Shown one piece after another: positions 7,671 through 16,159 of a stretch of 62,686 bases of DNA. A model generated the notes under the pieces. That model searched no databases, was not told the DNA's origin, and worked only from the letters and a program-made list of their open reading frames with translations. The stretch is from NCBI RefSeq assembly GCF_945957345.1, contig NZ_CAMFKW010000035.1:1-62686 (forward strand), written 5' to 3'. The DNA is from an uncultured Allobosea sp. (lineage in GTDB: Bacteria; Pseudomonadota; Alphaproteobacteria; Rhizobiales; Beijerinckiaceae). Made by a program: the position numbers and the translations under genes. Each line of letters opens with the position of its first letter. Position 1 is the stretch's first letter.

Positions 7671-9454
7671 TCTCCAGTCGCTTTAGAGGCTTCGCGGGTC
7701 ATTCCCGCCGCCATGGTCGGATTATAGCCTGGCTTCACCCGCGCATCTATCAAAACCGATGCGCCTGCCTTTGCGGCTGCGGCCCCCTCACGGACGGCTG
7801 TCACGAGTTCGTCCGTACTCGATACCGGACCGATTCCGACCAGCCCTTGCGCCCGAGCAATGGCCGCGATGTCGATATCGGGGTCTCCGATCCGCTGCCC
7901 GATCCACTTGTTTTCGACAGGCCGGTCGCGCGTGCGCGCGACACGCTCCTGATGGATTTCGTCATTGTAGAACGACCGGTTGTTCGAAACGATCGCTAGG
8001 AAGGGCAGCTTGTAGCGAGCGGCGGTCCACAGCGCCGAGACCCCCATCATCGTGTCCCCGTCGCCGAGGACGGCGACCGGAAGCCGCCCGGAGCCCCTGA
8101 GCGCAAGCGCTGCGCCAATGAGCATGCCGGGGCCGGAACCGATACCGGCGCCGCCGTCGGAACCGAGATAATCGAGCGGGTGGCGAAAATGCCAGGAATC
8201 GCCGGCCCAGCCCAGCGGCAGCCGCACCAGGGAGACGATCTCGTCGCGCAGGACCTCACCGATCGCCGCGGCAAGCGAGACCACGTCGAGTTCGCCGGCC
8301 TCGCTCCCGAGCCTCAGCGCAGGCAGGGCCGGAAGCGTGTCCGGCTCCGGGCCTGCGCCCACGCCGAGCTCGTCCGCGATGAGATGCAGGGTGAGGTCCG
8401 GGTCGCCGCTCAAATACAGGTCGGCGGGCGGCAGCGCCTGATGATCCATGCTCCAGCCATTGTGGAGATGGTGATCGAGCGCAACGTTGATCACCTTCGC
8501 ACCGGCCGCGCCGCCGCCCTGCTTCAGCGTTCCGGCGAGATCGACCCAGTCGAAGGCTGCGATCACGTCCGCCTCGCGAATATGCCGGGCTCCCGTCTCG
8601 TCGAGGAAATGGCCGGGCTTGGCGGCGTGGAGCTCATGGTCGGTCGGGAAGACCGCGCCCACCTTGATATCGGTGAGCACCCGCGCCTTGAGCCGCTCCG
8701 CGAGCGCGACACGGCGCGCCCAGTCGCGCGGGTCGCGCGACAGCCGGCCGAGCAGGATGAGCGGGTTTCGGGCGCCGGCAAGCAGCGCGGCGGCGGCGGC
8801 GATGTCATCGCTCGCCGGAACGCTCGTAGACGGCGCCCTGTAGCGCGCCGGATCGGGAAATTCGGGCATGGCCTCCAGGCGTCGCTCCTGCATGGAGACG
8901 TCGAGGCAGACATAGGTCGGCGCCATGGGGGTCGCGCGCGTCAGGTTGACGGCGCGCAGCAGCGATTCGAGCGTCGCCGGCACCGAAACGGGCTGGTCGT
9001 CCCATTTGATGTAAGGCCTGATCAGCGCCGCCTGGTCCTTGGCGGTGTGCAGCCAGTCGATCCAGGGGCGCCGCTCGGCGGCGTCGAAAGGCCCCGTCGC
9101 GCCGAGGATGAGCATGGGAACGCGATCGCACCACGCATTGTAGATCGCCATCGCTCCATGCATGAGCCCGACATTGCTGTGAAGGATCACGCCCATCGGA
9201 TGGCCGGCCACTTTCGCATAGCCATGGGCTACGGCGACGGCATGCTCCTCGTGCAGGCACAGCAGCATCTGCGGCTGCTCGTTGCCGAGATGGTTGACGA
9301 GGCTGTCATGCAACCCGCGGAAGCTCGAACCCGGATTCAGGGCGAGATACGGTATGTCGAGCTTGCGAAGCATGGCGGCGACGGCGTCACTGCCCCAGAT
9401 CCCGTTATCATGGGATGCCACCGGCACGTCGATGCCGTCCAACGGAATGCTCAT
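7667..9454 (-). CDS. ThDP-dependent enzyme of the acetolactate synthase/benzoylformate decarboxylase superfamily
   Basis: About 595 residues in three domains: an N-terminal PYR domain with the catalytic glutamate in LHEEHAVAVAHGYA (near residue 70), a middle domain, and a C-terminal PP domain whose cofactor motif runs from GDGDTMMGVS to VSNN. The ATG at 9454 is chosen because GAGGAAAACC precedes it. It is the last gene of a minus-strand set with the Rieske oxygenase (11189-12526) and the aldehyde dehydrogenase (9646-11115). A ThDP enzyme next to an aldehyde dehydrogenase is the arrangement of a 2-oxoacid decarboxylase feeding an aldehyde oxidase, but carboligase activity is equally possible. 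The reaction is unknown. Confidence 0.85.
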   Translation of the reverse strand: MSIPLDGIDVPVASHDNGIWGSDAVAAMLRKLDIPYLALNPGSSFRGLHDSLVNHLGNEQPQMLLCLHEEHAVAVAHGYAKVAGHPMGVILHSNVGLMHGAMAIYNAWCDRVPMLILGATGPFDAAERRPWIDWLHTAKDQAALIRPYIKWDDQPVSVPATLESLLRAVNLTRATPMAPTYVCLDVSMQERRLEAMPEFPDPARYRAPSTSVPASDDIAAAAALLAGARNPLILLGRLSRDPRDWARRVALAERLKARVLTDIKVGAVFPTDHELHAAKPGHFLDETGARHIREADVIAAFDWVDLAGTLKQGGGAAGAKVINVALDHHLHNGWSMDHQALPPADLYLSGDPDLTLHLIADELGVGAGPEPDTLPALPALRLGSEAGELDVVSLAAAIGEVLRDEIVSLVRLPLGWAGDSWHFRHPLDYLGSDGGAGIGSGPGMLIGAALALRGSGRLPVAVLGDGDTMMGVSALWTAARYKLPFLAIVSNNRSFYNDEIHQERVARTRDRPVENKWIGQRIGDPDIDIAAIARAQGLVGIGPVSSTDELVTAVREGAAAAKAGASVLIDARVKPGYNPTMAAGMTREASKATGD

Positions 9455-9645
9455 CAGGTTTTCCTCGGTTGTTCTTCTCATTGCTCAGGCGCCGCCGCCA
9501 TCCGCACTTCTCGCACAGGATGTCGGCGGCCAGAACGGTTGATGATTGTCTGGCAGCAAGCTCCGGTGCTTTGGGCAGGAGCCGATCGAGCGCATGACGC
9601 TCGACCGGCGGCTCGTCGTCACAAAGGCGGGATCCCGCGGGCCGT

Positions 9646-11115
9646 TCAGGCGCGGCCCTGTTTCAGGCTGACGTGAACATTCTTCTCCTGCGTGAACGCC
9701 AGGAGCTCGCCCAGGCACTCCTCGCGCCCCAGCCCCGATTGCTTCCAGCCGCCGAAGGGCGCGCCGAGGAAATGCTTCGAGACCTCGTTGATCCAGACGA
9801 AGCCGGCCTCGACCGCCATCGCGGTGCGGTGCGCCTTGAGCAGGTCGTTGGTCCAGATCGAGCAGGTCAGCCCGTATTCGACGCCGTTGACCTGCGACAC
9901 CATCGCAGCTTCGTCGTCCCAGGGCGCGATCGCCAGGACGGGACCGAAGATCTCCTCGCGGGCGATACGCATCCCTGGCTCGACATCGGCGAAGATGGTC
10001 GGTTCGATGTAGAAGCCCTTCTTCAGGGCCGGGCCGTCCGGCGTGCCGCCGCCGGTCACCAGGCGCGCGCCCTCCTCCCTGGCCGATGCGATGTAGCCGA
10101 GCACGCGCTCGTACTGCGTGCGGCTGATGATGGCGCCCATCGTCGTCGCTTCGTCCGTCGGCAGGCCCGGCACATAGTGGCTCGCCTTGGCCGGAAGGCG
10201 GGCCAGCACATCTTCGTAGATGGCGCGGTGCACGAAAGCACGGCTGGTCGAGCCGCAGGACTGCCCGCACCAGGTGAAGTTCATGCCTGCGACGATGGCC
10301 TGCGCGACCCGCTCCGGATCGGCGTCCGGAAAGGCGATCAGCGCGTTCTTGCCGCCGAGCTCGAGCAGAACCGGCTTGATCGTGTCGCTCGCGGCGCGCA
10401 TCACCGCGCGCCCCGCCCCCACGCTGCCGATGATCGCGACCTTGTCGATGCCGGGATGACCGGCAAGTGCGGCACCCGCCTCGCGTCCGCCCGGCAGGAC
10501 GCTGAACACGCCCTTCGGCAGGATGCCGTGGACGAGCTCCGCCAGCCGCAGCGATGACAGCGGCGCCTGTTCCGGCGGCTTCACGATGACGGCGTTGCCG
10601 GCCGCGAGCGGGGCTGCGATCTTGCCGGCACAGAACATGAACGGATGATTGAAGGCGAGGATCCGCGCCACCACGCCGAGCGGCTGCCGAACCGTGAGGT
10701 TCAGCACATCCGGCCCCATCGGAATGGTGTCGCCCTTCATCTCGGTGACGAGACCTGCGAAGAAATCGAGCTGGGCCGCGGCGATCGCGGCGTCGCCGAT
10801 CATCTCGCGCACGGGATTGCCGCAGTTCGCCGCATCGAGGGCGGCGAGTTCGCGCGCATTGGCGCGCACCACGGCCGCGACCTCCTTGAGAAGGCGCCCG
10901 CGCTCCAGCGGCGCGACATCGCGCCAGACACGGAAAGCCTCGCGGGCGGCGGCGACCGCTGCGTCGACATCGGCGCCGTTCGCCTCCGCAACAGCGCCGA
11001 TCGCTTCATCGAGCCCGGGATTGAAGGTCGGATTGTAGCGTCCCGAGCTGGGATGGCGCCACTCTCCGTCGAAATAGAGACTACGGCCGCTCGGTGCCGG
11101 TTGAGATTTCAACAT
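9646..11115 (-). CDS. NAD(P)-dependent aldehyde dehydrogenase
   Basis: A 489-residue protein of full family length. It has the anion-hole asparagine in AFNHPF (about 156), the general base E252 in LELGGKN and the nucleophile C287 in WCGQSCGSTSR. The ATG at 11115 has GAGGA upstream. It lies between the Rieske oxygenase gene and the ThDP-enzyme gene on the same strand, with a 73-base gap to the first and about 190 bases to the second. It would oxidise an aldehyde to a carboxylate in the cytoplasm; the most natural substrate is the product of the ThDP enzyme, which is inference. Confidence 0.9.
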   Translation of the reverse strand: MLKSQPAPSGRSLYFDGEWRHPSSGRYNPTFNPGLDEAIGAVAEANGADVDAAVAAAREAFRVWRDVAPLERGRLLKEVAAVVRANARELAALDAANCGNPVREMIGDAAIAAAQLDFFAGLVTEMKGDTIPMGPDVLNLTVRQPLGVVARILAFNHPFMFCAGKIAAPLAAGNAVIVKPPEQAPLSSLRLAELVHGILPKGVFSVLPGGREAGAALAGHPGIDKVAIIGSVGAGRAVMRAASDTIKPVLLELGGKNALIAFPDADPERVAQAIVAGMNFTWCGQSCGSTSRAFVHRAIYEDVLARLPAKASHYVPGLPTDEATTMGAIISRTQYERVLGYIASAREEGARLVTGGGTPDGPALKKGFYIEPTIFADVEPGMRIAREEIFGPVLAIAPWDDEAAMVSQVNGVEYGLTCSIWTNDLLKAHRTAMAVEAGFVWINEVSKHFLGAPFGGWKQSGLGREECLGELLAFTQEKNVHVSLKQGRA

Positions 11116-11188
11116 CCTTCAGTCCTCACAAGCCACCGCCACGTCGAAGGGCGGCCACGAGGGCCGCCCTTCCCAAACTGCTTCAGGA

Positions 11189-12526
11189 TCAGGAGTGCGC
11201 CGCAGCCGCCATCTCGGCTTCCGTCTCATCCTGCTCCATTCCCTCGATCAGCGCGATCTCCTCGTTCGACGCGCCGAGCCGGCGCCAATCCTCGCCCTTG
11301 GGGACGATCCCCTGATAGGAGCGCAGCTTGGCCTGCGGGATATGCGGTTCGATCAGGCCGATGGGCGGACCGCCCGCGGCATATTTGCGGGCGGCATCGA
11401 TCATGACGCGGCGGAACTGCACGATGGCGATGTCGCTGGCGCCGAGACGTTCGCTCGTGCGGTCGGCAATCGGCCCCATGGACTCCCACATCATGATGTC
11501 CTGGTTGGGGATGCCCGGGACGCCCGTGAAATTGCCGAGCTTCATCCACTGACGATCCTGCATGTAGTTATTGGCGCGGGTGCGCAGGACCGGCTTGTAG
11601 TTCTTGTCGAGATCGATCCCCACCTGAGCCACGCAGAACTTGCGCCAGCTCTCCTGGTCGATGCAGTCGTCATTGCCCCAGGCGATGAAGTGGAAATAAC
11701 TCGAGACGTCATCCTTGGGCACGATCACGCTCGCGACGTTGTAGGACGAGTTCGGTGGAATCAGCGCGGTGAACGGCGCCACATAGACGGTCAGACGGAC
11801 GTAGTCATGCGTCTGGGCATTCGTGATCGGCCGGCGCAGGGCGGCGTAGCGGAAGCCGTAATTGGTGAGCTGGACCTGGATTCGCGGGTTCTTGTCGGTG
11901 GAAGGCCGCGTCCAGTGCGTGTCGGTCGCCCCGGCCGTGGTCACGCGCGCCGGCTTCATGTCGGAGGAGTGGAGGCTCGAGGAGTGAGCGGAGTCGATCT
12001 GCCCCTCCATGATCTGGGCCCAGTTGCAAGGCAGGTCGATCTTCACGATCGAGACCTTGGCCTCGGGCGTCGGCGCCCAGGGCGGCGGCTCGAACTCCGG
12101 CATCTCGTCCTTCGGCCCCATATAGACCCAGATGAAGCCGCCGGCCTCATGGGTCGGATACGCCTTGTGCTGCACCTTTTCGGCGAAACCGCTCTCGGCC
12201 GGCTCGGAGACCATCTCCAGCACCTTGCCGTCCACGTCGAACTTCCAGCCGTGGTAGAGGCAGCGCAGGCCGCATTCCTCGTTGCGCCCGAAGAAGAGCG
12301 AGGCCTTGCGGTGCGGGCAGTATTCGCCGAGCACGCCGATGCGCCCGTCCGTGTCGCGGAAGGCGACGAGATCCTCGCCGAAGAGCCGGACGCGAACCGG
12401 GGCACCGTCGCTCTCGACGAGTTGTTCCGAGAGCAGGGCCGGCACCCAGTGGCGCCGCATCAACTGGCCCATGGGCGCATCGCCCTCGACACGGCATAGC
12501 AATTGGTTTTCTTCGTGCGTCAGCAT
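11189..12526 (-). CDS. Rieske non-haem iron oxygenase, phthalate 4,5-dioxygenase-like alpha subunit
   Basis: About 445 residues. The Rieske [2Fe-2S] site is C70-P-H72 and C89-L-Y-H92, and the mononuclear iron site is D178, H181 and H186 (DxxHxxxxH). The N-terminus MLTHEENQLLCRVEGDAPMG is characteristic of the phthalate dioxygenase family. The ATG at 12526 follows GGAGGGAAG. Family knowledge: a homo-oligomeric oxygenase that takes electrons from a PDR-type reductase, which here is encoded divergently at 12642-13601. Some close relatives are monooxygenases or demethylases, so dioxygenation of phthalate is a strong hypothesis, not a certainty. A 12-bp palindrome sits between the two divergent genes. 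Confidence 0.87.
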   Translation of the reverse strand: MLTHEENQLLCRVEGDAPMGQLMRRHWVPALLSEQLVESDGAPVRVRLFGEDLVAFRDTDGRIGVLGEYCPHRKASLFFGRNEECGLRCLYHGWKFDVDGKVLEMVSEPAESGFAEKVQHKAYPTHEAGGFIWVYMGPKDEMPEFEPPPWAPTPEAKVSIVKIDLPCNWAQIMEGQIDSAHSSSLHSSDMKPARVTTAGATDTHWTRPSTDKNPRIQVQLTNYGFRYAALRRPITNAQTHDYVRLTVYVAPFTALIPPNSSYNVASVIVPKDDVSSYFHFIAWGNDDCIDQESWRKFCVAQVGIDLDKNYKPVLRTRANNYMQDRQWMKLGNFTGVPGIPNQDIMMWESMGPIADRTSERLGASDIAIVQFRRVMIDAARKYAAGGPPIGLIEPHIPQAKLRSYQGIVPKGEDWRRLGASNEEIALIEGMEQDETEAEMAAAAHS

Positions 12527-12572
12527 TGGCTTCCCTCCATCCATCGGCCGGGGCTAGCCAGCCGGATAATAC

Positions 12573-12584
12573 TTAGATATCTAA
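12573..12584. promoter_or_regulatory. Palindromic operator candidate TTAGATATCTAA
   Basis: A perfect 12-bp palindrome between the divergent oxygenase (start 12526) and reductase (start 12642) genes. An overlapping CTAAT-N6-ATTAG pair (12581-12596) extends the symmetry. A second TTAG-N4-CTAA sequence lies at 16105-16116 in front of the importer binding-protein gene. The size and symmetry suit a MarR-family regulator such as the one at 7065-7568. Confidence 0.5.
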
Positions 12585-12641
12585 TCCTCACATTAGTCTG
12601 GATGCAAGCTCCTGTCGAGCGGGGGCAGGCTGAGGGTGAAA

Positions 12642-13601
12642 ATGGCCGAGGAAAATCAGACCTTTAATGTCAAAATCGTCGAGAAGCGGGCGATCGCGGA
12701 CGACATTGTGATGTTCGAACTGCAGACCGTCGACGGCAGCCCGCTGCCGCCTTTCACGCCGGGCGCGCATTTGGGCGTGCAGGTGCCCAATGGCGAGCTC
12801 CGCAAATATTCGCTCTGCAACGGGCCTGACGAACTCGACCGCTACGTCATCGCGGTGAAGAAGGAGCATGGCGGGCGCGGCGGGTCGATCAGCTTGATCG
12901 AGGGCACCGAGATCGGCGACGAACTTCCGATCACGCCCCCGCGCAACGACTTCTCCCTGAAGGAGGGTCCGTCGAGCTACATCTTCATCGCCGGGGGCAT
13001 CGGGATCACGCCGATCCGGTCGATGATCCGCCATCTGATGGCGACGCGGGGCAGGCCGTTCAAGCTCTATTACTTCACACGGACGCCGGCGATGATGGCG
13101 TTTCGCGAGGAATTTGCCGGCCCGGAATTCCGCGGCAAGGTCGTCATCCACCACGACAACGGCGACCCGGAACAGGCCTATGACCTCTGGCCCGTGTTGG
13201 AGGAGCCGAAGGGCGCCCATCTCTACTGCTGTGGCCCGCGCGGCCTGATGGAGGCCGTGCGCGACATGACCGGCCACTGGTCGTCGGCTGCGGTGCATTT
13301 CGAGGATTTCGGCGCCGCCAGGGCTCGCCCGGAGGACAACACGCCCTTTACCGTCGTTCTGGCCAAGAGCGGCGAGCGCTACGAGATCCCGGTCGACAAG
13401 ACGATCCTCGAGGTGCTCCGCGCCGCGGGCAAGACATTGCCGAGCTCCTGCGAGAGCGGCACCTGCGGCACCTGCAAGACGCGGCTCGTCGGCGGCGAAC
13501 CCGATCACCGTGATCTGGCCCTTTCCGAGCAGGAACGCGCGCGCAACATCATGATCTGCGTCTCGCGCGCGAAATCCGACGAACTTGTGCTCGATCTCTG
13601 A
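12642..13601 (+). CDS. PDR-type flavin/[2Fe-2S] oxygenase reductase
   Basis: About 319 residues in the phthalate dioxygenase reductase order: flavin domain (RKYSLCN, 54-60), NAD domain (AGGIGITP near 117-124 and CCGPRG near 196-201) and a C-terminal plant-type ferredoxin with C270, C275, C278 and C306. It passes electrons from NADH to the Rieske oxygenase encoded divergently at 11189-12526. The ATG at 12642 is preceded by TGAGGG at suitable spacing; a GTG two codons earlier is less likely. The dehydrogenase gene follows after about ten bases, so the two are co-transcribed. Confidence 0.92.
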   Translation: MAEENQTFNVKIVEKRAIADDIVMFELQTVDGSPLPPFTPGAHLGVQVPNGELRKYSLCNGPDELDRYVIAVKKEHGGRGGSISLIEGTEIGDELPITPPRNDFSLKEGPSSYIFIAGGIGITPIRSMIRHLMATRGRPFKLYYFTRTPAMMAFREEFAGPEFRGKVVIHHDNGDPEQAYDLWPVLEEPKGAHLYCCGPRGLMEAVRDMTGHWSSAAVHFEDFGAARARPEDNTPFTVVLAKSGERYEIPVDKTILEVLRAAGKTLPSSCESGTCGTCKTRLVGGEPDHRDLALSEQERARNIMICVSRAKSDELVLDL

Positions 13602-13610
13602 GGAACGGCG

Positions 13611-14810
13611 ATGAGCGATCCGTTGCGCCTTGGCGTGGTCGGTCTCGGCCGCGCTTTCATGCTGATGCTGCCCACCTTCGCCCAGCATCCGCTGGTGCGC
13701 CTGACCGCGGCGAGCGATCCGCGCGAGGAAGCGAGGCGGCAGTTCGAAGCCGATTTTTCAACGCCCGCCTCGGCCGCGCGCTCCTACGAGACGCCCGAAG
13801 CGCTGTGCGCCGATCCCGGCGTGGAAGTGGTCTATATCGCCTCGCCCCACCAGTTCCATGTCGAGCATGTGCGGCTGGCCGCGCGCGCCGGGAAGCATAT
13901 TCTCGTCGAGAAGCCGATGGCCCTTGCCCTGGCCGATTGCCGGGCCATGATCCTGGCCGCCCGCGAAAACGGCGTCCATCTCCTGGTGGGTCACAGCCAC
14001 TCCTTCGACGCTCCCTATCTTCGCGCCGCCGAGCTGATCCGCTCCGGTGAATACGGCCGGCCGCGCATGATCCTGGCCGCGAATTTCACGGATTTCCTCT
14101 ACAGGCCCCGAAGGCCGGAGGAGCTCGACACCAGCCAGGGCGGCGGCGTGGTGTTCAGCCAGGCCGCGCACCAGGTGGACGTCGTCAGGCTGCTGGCGGG
14201 AAGCAGGATCAGCACCGTCCGCGCCGTGACGGCACGGCTCGATCCGGCGCGCCCGACCGAGGGCGCCTACCAGGCGTTCCTGACTTTCTCCGATGGCGCG
14301 AGCGCCATGCTGACCTACAGCGGCTACGGCCGCTACGACACCGACGAGCAGCTGGGCTGGCTCGGCGAGATCGGCCAGAAGAGGGACCCGTCGCAATATG
14401 GCTCGGCGCGCCGAGCGCTCGCCAAGATCGCGACGCCGGAGGAAGAAGCCGCGCTCAAGAACAAGCGCGCCTACGGCATCTCGACAGGCGAAGCCGGTCC
14501 CTTTCCCGTCCCGGCAGGTCACAACCATTTCGGACACGTCGTGGTCTCGTGCGACAAGGCCGATCTGCGGCCGACGGCCGAAGGGGTCCACATCTACGCC
14601 GACGAACGCAACTGGCTCGACCGGTTGCCGGTCCCGGTGGTGCCGCGATCGGAGGTCGTGGACGAGCTCTACGCGGCCGTGCGCAATGGGGTGCCGCCGC
14701 TCCACTCCGGCGAGTGGGGCATGGCGACGCTGGAAGCCTGCCTCGCCATCCTCGATTCGGCGGCCTCCGGCCGGGAGATCGACCTCGGCGGCTCACCTGC
14801 GGGCGTCTGA
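13611..14810 (+). CDS. Gfo/Idh/MocA dehydrogenase, phthalate 4,5-cis-dihydrodiol dehydrogenase-like (Pht4 family)
   Basis: A 399-residue protein with an N-terminal Rossmann fold (GVVGLGRAFMLMLP), the EKP motif in HILVEKPMALAL, and a C-terminal substrate domain containing FTDFLYRPRRPEELDT and FSQAAHQVDVVRLLAGS. These two stretches match what I recall of Pht4-type dehydrogenases, which oxidise the cis-dihydrodiol of phthalate to 4,5-dihydroxyphthalate with NAD. It follows the reductase gene directly and completes the oxygenase-reductase-dehydrogenase set. The convergent D-2-hydroxyacid dehydrogenase gene ends 30 bases downstream. General family membership is near certain; the exact substrate is inferred from context. 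Confidence 0.8.
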   Translation: MSDPLRLGVVGLGRAFMLMLPTFAQHPLVRLTAASDPREEARRQFEADFSTPASAARSYETPEALCADPGVEVVYIASPHQFHVEHVRLAARAGKHILVEKPMALALADCRAMILAARENGVHLLVGHSHSFDAPYLRAAELIRSGEYGRPRMILAANFTDFLYRPRRPEELDTSQGGGVVFSQAAHQVDVVRLLAGSRISTVRAVTARLDPARPTEGAYQAFLTFSDGASAMLTYSGYGRYDTDEQLGWLGEIGQKRDPSQYGSARRALAKIATPEEEAALKNKRAYGISTGEAGPFPVPAGHNHFGHVVVSCDKADLRPTAEGVHIYADERNWLDRLPVPVVPRSEVVDELYAAVRNGVPPLHSGEWGMATLEACLAILDSAASGREIDLGGSPAGV

Positions 14811-14839
14811 GCCGTTCTCCCGACGGCGCAGACGCCGGC

Positions 14840-15913
14840 TCAGGCGCAGGCGGGCCGCTCCGGCGCGAAGCCCATGATGGCGGTGAAGCGCCGGCTGAAA
14901 TCCGGCCAGGCTGCCGGATTGACGATGCGCGGCGGCGCCCGGCCGTTCAACAGTTCGATCCACTGCTGTGCCGCCGAAACCGCCATCTGGCGCAGTGCCT
15001 CCTCGGTGATGCCGGCCGTATGCGGCGTCGCGAGGACATTGTCGAAAGCCAGCAGCGGGTGGTCCAGCGGCGGCGGCTCCTTCTGGAACACGTCGATGCC
15101 GGCTCCCGCGATGCGCCGCTCGCGCAAGGCCGCGGCGAGCGCCTCTTCGTCATGGATTCCGCCGCGAGCGGTGTTGATGAAATAGGCGGTCTGCTTCATG
15201 AGCGCGAACTCCGACGCGCCCAGCATGTTGAGCGTTTGCTTCGAGCGCGGGCAGTGAACGGAGACGTAGTCGCTGCTGCGCAGGAGCTCGCCGAGATCGA
15301 CCTTGCGTCCATGGCGGCGCGCGATCTCATCGGCATCGAGATGGGGATCGCAGGCCAGCACCGTCATGCCGAACAGCCCGTGGCAGAGTTCGGCGAAGCG
15401 GCGGCCGATCGTGCCGATGCCGATGATGCCGACCGTCTTGCCGTGGATGTCGTTGCCTTGCAGGGCATAGCGGTCGATTGCAGCGCCCGGCCGGCGCAGC
15501 AGCTTGTCGGCGAGCCCGATGCGCTTGGACAGGGCGAGCATCAGCCCCAGCGCGTGCTCGGCCACCGCCTCGGTATTGGTTCCGCCCTGGTTGCAGACCA
15601 GAACGCCGGCCGCCGTGCAGGCATCGACGTCGATATAGTCGTAGCCCGCGCCGGTCGAGCTCATCGCCAGCAGATTCGGACAGCGCGCGATCAGCGCCGC
15701 ATCGCCGAACCAGGGTTCGCGCAGCTCGGTGCGTGCCTGGACCTGATAGCCATGGGCGCCGGCCATGATCTGCCAGTTGCGGGCTTCCGGCGTGGCGTAG
15801 TCGAGCTTGACCAGCTCGAGGTCGTCGCGGTCGCGCAGCATGGTCTCGGCTATGGAGTCGACCCAGCTGTCGAAGAAGACGAGCCGCGGCCTGTTGGTCG
15901 AAATGCCTGTCAT
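14840..15913 (-). CDS. D-isomer-specific 2-hydroxyacid dehydrogenase (NAD-dependent)
   Basis: A 357-residue protein with a split catalytic domain and a central NAD domain (GIIGIGTIGRRFAEL). The catalytic arginine (NTARGG), glutamate (near KEPPPLDHP) and histidine (TPHTAGIT) of the family can all be seen. It interconverts a 2-oxoacid and a D-2-hydroxyacid in the cytoplasm; no specific substrate can be read. It is transcribed toward the dihydrodiol dehydrogenase gene and away from the binding-protein gene at 16160. The divergent interval contains the inverted repeat at 16105-16120, so it may be co-regulated with the catabolic genes. Confidence 0.9.
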   Translation of the reverse strand: MTGISTNRPRLVFFDSWVDSIAETMLRDRDDLELVKLDYATPEARNWQIMAGAHGYQVQARTELREPWFGDAALIARCPNLLAMSSTGAGYDYIDVDACTAAGVLVCNQGGTNTEAVAEHALGLMLALSKRIGLADKLLRRPGAAIDRYALQGNDIHGKTVGIIGIGTIGRRFAELCHGLFGMTVLACDPHLDADEIARRHGRKVDLGELLRSSDYVSVHCPRSKQTLNMLGASEFALMKQTAYFINTARGGIHDEEALAAALRERRIAGAGIDVFQKEPPPLDHPLLAFDNVLATPHTAGITEEALRQMAVSAAQQWIELLNGRAPPRIVNPAAWPDFSRRFTAIMGFAPERPACA

Positions 15914-16104
15914 GATCCGTCCGTCCGGGAGCTAGGCCGCATCTGCGGCGGTTCCAGTGAAGAATACGCCGCTCGATCCGCAGGAAGCCGGGATTGAGCG
16001 CGAAGCCGCAGCATGGGCGCCCGCCTGCCCGTCCGTGCTGAGGGGCACCGACGCTTCGACCGGGAGCTTGGCCGCGAGGCGATTGCCATTCTCCGGAATG
16101 TCGC

Positions 16105-16120
16105 TTAGTTTTCTAACTAA
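16105..16120. promoter_or_regulatory. Inverted-repeat operator candidate TTAGTTTTCTAACTAA
   Basis: Arms TTAGTT and AACTAA are separated by four bases. The first twelve bases fit the same TTAG-N4-CTAA pattern as 12573-12584. It lies in the 246-base divergent interval between the hydroxyacid dehydrogenase and the binding-protein gene, about 40 bases before the likely TTG start at 16160. It is probably a repressor site controlling the importer genes to the right. Confidence 0.45.
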
Positions 16121-16159
16121 TAAAAGATGGAAACGGCGCTGGCGAGCAGGAGGAGAGCA

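Noticed and set aside
8180..9676. Very long plus-strand open frame opposite the ThDP-enzyme gene
   Set aside because: It is the shadow of a high-GC gene on the other strand, which has clear ThDP motifs; composition and lack of a ribosome site confirm this.
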